A DNA stretch of 10,203 bases. It comes from an uncultured Eubacteriales bacterium (GTDB taxonomy: Bacteria; Bacillota; Clostridia; Oscillospirales; Oscillospiraceae). How positions within the stretch are numbered: position 1 is the first letter of the stretch; each line of letters opens with the position of its first letter. This document shows, piece after piece, positions 7,457 to 10,203 of this stretch. The stretch covers positions 1 to 10,203 of the forward strand of contig UREY01000044.1 of assembly GCA_900546915.1 (NCBI GenBank), read 5' to 3'. Under the pieces are notes generated by a model that saw nothing but the letters and a program-made list of their open reading frames with translations, had not been told where the DNA came from and did no database searches. A program made the position numbers and the translations under genes.

Positions 7457-7867
7457 TCAATCCTCCAGGGCCATGGTCTGCTGGCAGTAGCGCATGATGG
7501 AGCGACGGGTCACAATGCCGATAAACGCGTTTTTATCATCGATCACCGGGACAAAATTTTGTTCGCTCGCCCGGTTGATCAGGTCCTGCATGGTCGTCGT
7601 CACACTCACCGGCACATTGTCCCGCCGGTGGGCGATTTCCATAATCCGGTGATTTTCGGTCTGCCGCAGATCCATCCCACACAAATTCTTGACCGCCCAG
7701 AGCATATCTCCCTCTGTCAGCGTGCCGCAGTATTCGCCCTTCTCATTGAGTATCGGCAAAGCGGCGTAACCGGCCGCTTCCATGCGCTCCAGTGCCTGCC
7801 GCAACGTACTATTATCGTCCAAATAAACGCACATGCTTTTTGGCGTCAGGAAAAATAAGATATTCAT
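7457..7867 (-). CDS. Small protein of two CBS domains
   Basis: The 136-residue product is little more than a Bateman module. The first CBS repeat (about residues 9-62) contains STLRQALERMEAAGYAALPILNEKGEYCGTLTEGDM, and the second (about 78-130) VSVTTTMQDLINRASEQNFVPVIDDKNAFIGIVTRRSIM. Such modules bind adenine nucleotides in a cleft between the repeats and act as cytoplasmic sensors; B. subtilis DarB (YkuL), a similar-sized stand-alone CBS protein, binds c-di-AMP. Whether this one does is not visible in the sequence. No effector domain is fused and no partner gene is adjacent. The start is the ATG at 7867 with AAAGGAGCG at 7873-7881; an in-frame extension upstream to 7936 runs through the promoter -10 and is discarded. 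Confidence 0.88.
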   Translation of the reverse strand: MNILFFLTPKSMCVYLDDNSTLRQALERMEAAGYAALPILNEKGEYCGTLTEGDMLWAVKNLCGMDLRQTENHRIMEIAHRRDNVPVSVTTTMQDLINRASEQNFVPVIDDKNAFIGIVTRRSIMRYCQQTMALED

Positions 7868-7918
7868 GGATTCGCTCCTTTTGCTGGACCCAAACGGGGT
7901 CCGGTTTTCTTCCATTTC

Positions 7919-7924
7919 ATTATA
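7919..7924 (-). promoter_or_regulatory. Extended -10 promoter element of the CBS gene
   Basis: Minus strand TGTTATAAT: a consensus TATAAT (7919-7924) with the extended TGn. No good -35 lies 16-18 bp upstream, so recognition would rest on the extended -10. The predicted leader is about 45 nt. Confidence 0.5.
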
Positions 7925-7999
7925 ACACAGATCCAAATAAAATTGGTATTAAAAATCTATGAAGTTGCCACAGAGAGCCCAGAAAAAACGGGCCTGTCT

Positions 8000-8018
8000 T
8001 TGTTGAAAATGCCGACAA
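8000..8018. promoter_or_regulatory. Inverted pair of Spo0A-box-like sites
   Basis: TTGTTGAA (8000-8007) differs at one base from the Spo0A box TTGTCGAA; on the opposite strand TTGTCGGC (8011-8018) differs at two. They face each other 3 bp apart, about 185 bp upstream of a gene for a Spo0A-type DNA-binding domain. Short motifs arise by chance, so this is tentative. Confidence 0.25.
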
Positions 8019-8135
8019 TATAAAATACGTAAAGCAATATCTGTTTCTTCGTGTATACTTGGCAAATTCATTATATATTACACCATACCGCAAGGCACGT
8101 CTTTTCTCCGCATTTTCCCTCTTTTTCTGTCGGTC

Positions 8136-8163
8136 TTCACACAGGTCGCCGGAAATGTATTAA
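8136..8163 (+). promoter_or_regulatory. Weak promoter candidate for the Spo0A-like gene
   Basis: TTCACA (8136-8141), 16-bp spacer, TATTAA (8158-8163); an overlapping TAAAAT at 8161-8166 would need a 19-bp spacer. It is the best sigma-A-like pair I find upstream of the start at 8203. A sporulation sigma factor could be used instead. Confidence 0.25.
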
Positions 8164-8202
8164 AATAAGCCTTGTAAATGCTACAGACAGGAGAGCTGAT
8201 CC

Positions 8203-8598
8203 ATGCAGCAGCTCAAAAATTTACTCTTTCAGTTTGGACTTTATCCATCCTACCGGTGTCACAAATATGTCTTGGCCACCGTAGAAATCGCCCTCCGAAA
8301 TCCGGCCCTGCTCCAAAACGCAAATAAAAACTTGTATCCCCTCGCCGCCGCCCGCTGCGGCTGCACCAGCGCCGCTCTCGCCCGGGGCATCCGCAGCGCC
8401 GTCGCCCGGGCTTGGGAAATGAACCCGGCGCTTTTTCGCGAGATTTCAGGACGAAACATATCCCAACCGCCCTGTGCAGAGGAATTTCTTCAAATGCTTT
8501 GCCGCTATTTTCGGGATTGCCTCCTCCCCGAAACGCAAGCGTCCTCCTGCAACGTCTCGCCGGAAGCATCGCAGAAATTGAAAACGCCGTCGACTTGA
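8203..8598 (+). CDS. Stand-alone Spo0A C-terminal DNA-binding domain protein
   Basis: The 131-residue product matches the effector domain of the sporulation master regulator Spo0A along about residues 3-107. KNLLFQFGLYPSYRCHKYVLATVEIALRNP corresponds to the Spo0A segment ending in GYxYLxxAI, LYPLAAARCGCTSAALARGIRSAVARAW to its helix-turn-helix (LYPDIAKKYNTT...RAIRHAIEVAW), and EEFLQMLCRYFR to the last helices. Spo0A is about 260 residues with an N-terminal receiver; here no receiver is present, so phosphorylation cannot control it directly. In the recognition helix the Spo0A stretch ASRVER reads SAALAR (56-61), losing the Ser, Arg and Glu but keeping the second Arg, which suggests a different DNA target or weaker binding. 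The start is the ATG at 8203 behind AGGAG at 8189-8193. The tail after residue 108 is polar and unlike Spo0A. It lies 142 bp upstream of a spore protein gene. Function as a regulator is inferred. Confidence 0.82.
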   Translation: MQQLKNLLFQFGLYPSYRCHKYVLATVEIALRNPALLQNANKNLYPLAAARCGCTSAALARGIRSAVARAWEMNPALFREISGRNISQPPCAEEFLQMLCRYFRDCLLPETQASSCNVSPEASQKLKTPST

Positions 8599-8740
8599 AA
8601 CGCATACCATAATTTTCGTCCGTTTCCGAAAAATGATTCGCATATCCCAGGCGCAGCGGGTGAAACTAGGCTTGCGGGAACGAATTTGACCAAACCGGAC
8701 ATATTCCGACCCGAAAGACGAAAAAAGGAGATGCAAAGAA

Positions 8741-8935
8741 ATGAAGAGCAACAATCAGATCAACATTCCTGAAGCTCGCGCTGCCATGGATAAGTTCAAG
8801 ATGGAGGCCGCCAGCGAGGTCGGCGTCAACCTGAAGGAAGGCTACAACGGCGACCTCACCAGCCGCGAAGCCGGTTCCGTGGGCGGCCAGATGGTCAAGA
8901 AAATGATCGAGGCTTACGAGCAGAACCTGAAGTAA
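8741..8935 (+). CDS. Alpha/beta-type small acid-soluble spore protein (SASP)
   Basis: SASPs coat and protect DNA in the dormant spore and are degraded at germination by the protease GPR. The 64-residue product carries both family signatures: MDKFKMEAASEVGV (16-29) around the GPR site, and GDLTSREAGSVGGQMVKKMI (37-56). The usual GPR site is TE followed by Ile or Phe; here it is Met21-Glu22-Ala23. Length is typical. The start has AAAGGAG at 8724-8730. These genes are normally transcribed by sigma-G in the forespore; I could not find a convincing sigma-G pair, only a CATATTC at 8700-8706 resembling its -10. The 142-bp gap before it holds nothing else I can name. It ends in a strong hairpin. Confidence 0.95.
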   Translation: MKSNNQINIPEARAAMDKFKMEAASEVGVNLKEGYNGDLTSREAGSVGGQMVKKMIEAYEQNLK

Positions 8936-8947
8936 GAAGTGTCCCTC

Positions 8948-8977
8948 TCAGGCGCGCCGCAGCAGCGGCGCGCCTGA
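8948..8977 (+). terminator. 13-bp GC-rich hairpin after the SASP gene, probable terminator
   Basis: TCAGGCGCGCCGC (8948-8960) and its perfect complement (8965-8977) enclose a 4-nt AGCA loop, 12 bp after the SASP stop. There is no T-run, so it may act mainly as an mRNA 3'-end stabiliser or a weak terminator. Confidence 0.55.
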
Positions 8978-9023
8978 TCCATACCGGTTCTCCGGCAAAA
9001 AGTCAAAAAACTCCCCTAAAATT

Positions 9024-9044
9024 CCCCATTTTTCTGGGGCTTTT
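9024..9044 (+). terminator. Weak terminator-like hairpin upstream of ldh
   Basis: CCCCA (9024-9028) pairs with TGGGG (9035-9039) around a 6-nt T-rich loop and is followed by CTTTT. The stem is short; it could act as a second stop for the SASP transcript just ahead of the ldh promoter. Confidence 0.3.
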
Positions 9045-9048
9045 CCCG

Positions 9049-9077
9049 TTGATTTCCCTTCGGCTTCTTCGTACAAT
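9049..9077 (+). promoter_or_regulatory. Sigma-A promoter of ldh
   Basis: TTGATT (9049-9054), 17-bp spacer, TACAAT (9072-9077). The predicted start near 9084 gives a leader of about 54 nt. No Rex-type operator (TTGTGA...TCACAA) is evident around it. Confidence 0.65.
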
Positions 9078-9137
9078 AGAGCCGTACCAGCTTTCATCTT
9101 CTCTTCCCAACTTTACTGATCAGAAAGGATGATTCCT

Positions 9138-10094
9138 ATGTTAAACCCCAGAAAAGTCGCTGTGGTAGGCTGCGGCTTTGTAGGCGCTTCCATTGCCTTT
9201 AGTCTGATGCAAAAAAGCCTGTTTTCTGAAATGGTCCTGATTGACGCAAACCAGGAAAAAGCGGAAGGCGAGGCCATGGATTTGAGCCACGGGCTGCCCT
9301 ACGCTTCGGCCATGGACATTTACGCCGGTACCTACGAAGACCTGGCCGACAGCGCTCTGGCCATCATCACGGCCGGCGCCAATCAGAAACCCGGTGAAAC
9401 CCGTCTGGATTTGATTGAGAAGAACGTAAAAATTTTGAAATCCATCATCCCTCAAATTACGGCCACCTCTTTTGAGGGCATTCTCATGGTGGTCTCCAAT
9501 CCGGTGGACATCCTCACTTACGAAGCGCAACGCATCTCCGGATACCCCATCCACCGGGTCATCGGCTCCGGAACCGTTCTGGACACAGCCCGGTTGAAAT
9601 ACCTGCTCAGCCGCCTTCTAAACGTGGACAGCCGGAATGTACACGCCATGATCATCGGCGAACACGGCGACAGCGAGCTGGCCGTCTGGAGCCGGACCAA
9701 CATCTCCGGCATCGACCTGGCAGATTTTTGCAAGGTCCGGGGACACGAGAACTACCAGGCGGAGATGGAGGAAATTTACAAAGAGGTGCGCAACAGCGCC
9801 TATGAGATTATCTCCCGGAAGGGCGCCACTTATTACGGCATCGCCATGGCGGTGGCCCGGATCGCCGAATGCATCGTCCTGGATCAGCAGGCAGTTTTGC
9901 CGGTATCCACGGTCCTGCAGGGCACCTACGGCCTGGAGGGACTGGCTCTGAGCATTCCCGCCGTTTTAGGCAAGGACGGCGTGGAGCATGTTTTGGAAAC
10001 GCCCCTGAGCCGGGTGGAGCTCCAAGAGCTTCACGCCTCCGCCGCTCAGCTGAAAAAGGTCATTTCGGATTTGCGGGCCAAGGGCCTGGAATAA
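9138..10094 (+). CDS. ldh: L-lactate dehydrogenase
   Basis: The cytoplasmic enzyme reduces pyruvate to L-lactate with NADH, regenerating NAD+ in fermentation. The 318-residue product has the complete family pattern: nucleotide-binding GCGFVG (11-16) with Asp36 after the second strand favouring NAD; mobile loop GANQKPGETRLDL with Arg89 and Gln83, the residue that marks lactate rather than malate specificity (Arg in malate dehydrogenases); SNPVD (120-124); GSGTVLDTARL with Asp149 and substrate-binding Arg152; and the active site IGEHGDSE with catalytic His176. Of the fructose-1,6-bisphosphate site of allosteric bacterial enzymes, the His equivalent (His169) is kept and the Arg is replaced by Lys154. 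I chose the ATG at 9138 because AGAAAGGA (9122-9129) is then 8 nt upstream; an in-frame ATG at 9129 overlaps that site. It has its own promoter and terminator, so it is monocistronic. Confidence 0.95.
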   Translation: MLNPRKVAVVGCGFVGASIAFSLMQKSLFSEMVLIDANQEKAEGEAMDLSHGLPYASAMDIYAGTYEDLADSALAIITAGANQKPGETRLDLIEKNVKILKSIIPQITATSFEGILMVVSNPVDILTYEAQRISGYPIHRVIGSGTVLDTARLKYLLSRLLNVDSRNVHAMIIGEHGDSELAVWSRTNISGIDLADFCKVRGHENYQAEMEEIYKEVRNSAYEIISRKGATYYGIAMAVARIAECIVLDQQAVLPVSTVLQGTYGLEGLALSIPAVLGKDGVEHVLETPLSRVELQELHASAAQLKKVISDLRAKGLE

Positions 10095-10102
10095 AAACGG
10101 GA

Positions 10103-10143
10103 GGCGCTGCCGGGATTGAAAACCGGCAGCGCCTTCGCTTTTT
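10103..10143 (+). terminator. Rho-independent terminator of ldh
   Basis: GGCGCTGCCGG (10103-10113) pairs perfectly with CCGGCAGCGCC (10123-10133) over 11 bp with a 9-nt loop, then TTCGC and five T (10139-10143). It lies 9 bp after the ldh stop. Confidence 0.92.
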
Positions 10144-10147
10144 ATTT

Positions 10148-10187
10148 TGGCTATGTCACAACAAACAGTTGATAAATAGCCATTTTT
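10148..10187 (+). terminator. Second terminator-like hairpin behind ldh
   Basis: TGGCTAT (10148-10154) pairs with ATAGCCA (10176-10182); inside, CAAC and GTTG can form a second short helix around AAACA. Five T follow (10183-10187). It could be a back-up terminator or part of the leader of a gene beyond the window. Confidence 0.4.
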
Positions 10188-10189
10188 AT

Positions 10190-10196
10190 AGGGGAG
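10190..10196 (+). promoter_or_regulatory. Possible ribosome binding site for a gene beyond the window
   Basis: AGGGGAG lies 7 bases before the window end. Any start codon it serves is outside, so this is only a hint that another plus-strand gene begins there. Confidence 0.25.
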
Positions 10197-10203
10197 TATC
10201 AGA

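Larger units (their letters stand above)
7868..8202. other. Divergent AT-rich intergenic region between the CBS and Spo0A-like genes
   Basis: About 335 bp without a gene. It holds the CBS ribosome binding site and promoter on the left, an inverted pair of Spo0A-box-like octamers at 8000-8018, and a weak promoter candidate plus an AGGAG ribosome binding site for the gene at 8203 on the right. A 77-codon frame starting at 8051 has no SD or recognisable product. Confidence 0.6.

Noticed and set aside
8213..8605. Minus-strand open frame of 130 codons opposite the Spo0A-like gene
   Set aside because: The plus-strand frame has an SD and clear Spo0A-domain similarity; the antisense frame has neither.
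8682..8706. Sigma-G promoter for the spore protein gene
   Set aside because: Only a CATATTC resembling the -10 is present; the nearest GAATT is spaced too closely to serve as the -35.
8948..8977. Palindrome as a mobile-element end or attachment site
   Set aside because: No second copy, no integrase or transposase nearby; its position right after a stop codon fits a transcript 3' hairpin.

Overview
The window looks like chromosomal DNA of a spore-forming, GC-rich, anaerobic member of the Clostridia, most like the Oscillospiraceae (Oscillibacter / Flavonifractor type). The evidence is an alpha/beta-type small acid-soluble spore protein, a stand-alone Spo0A-type DNA-binding domain, pyruvate phosphate dikinase with L-lactate dehydrogenase, AGGAGG-type ribosome binding sites and sigma-A promoters with 17-bp spacers. 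The taxon is inferred from protein style, not from a marker gene. I see no phage, insertion sequence, tRNA, rRNA or CRISPR array.

Layout. 1-1828 (-): first 609 codons of pyruvate, phosphate dikinase (ppdK), cut by the window edge, with its own promoter at 1905-1933. 2164-3588 (-): a protein with six predicted membrane helices and a C-terminal E2-type acyltransferase fold whose catalytic His is replaced by Glu; it ends in a clear terminator and has a near-consensus promoter that may give a leaderless mRNA. 3665-4549 (-): a zinc-type homocysteine S-methyltransferase. 4798-7380 (+), divergent from it: a TetM/EF-G-like translational GTPase fused to a C-terminal NYN (YacP/Rae1-like) ribonuclease domain. 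7457-7867 (-): a two-CBS-domain protein, convergent with the GTPase gene and ending in a terminator. 8203-8598 (+): a Spo0A C-terminal-domain protein with no receiver. 8741-8935 (+): the spore protein, followed by a 13-bp GC-rich hairpin. 9138-10094 (+): L-lactate dehydrogenase with a good promoter and a strong terminator, then a second hairpin and a purine-rich SD-like site at the window end.

How the genes relate. Most genes appear to be single transcription units, each with its own promoter, so this is a mosaic of housekeeping and sporulation genes rather than one operon. ppdK and ldh both act at the PEP/pyruvate node. The Spo0A-like gene and the spore protein are adjacent and both point to sporulation.

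The most interesting item is the GTPase-NYN fusion. It joins a factor family that enters the ribosomal A site with a nuclease family known (B. subtilis Rae1) to cut mRNA in the A site, so a ribosome-directed RNA-cleaving factor is a reasonable hypothesis. The membrane-anchored E2-like protein lacking the canonical catalytic His is second.
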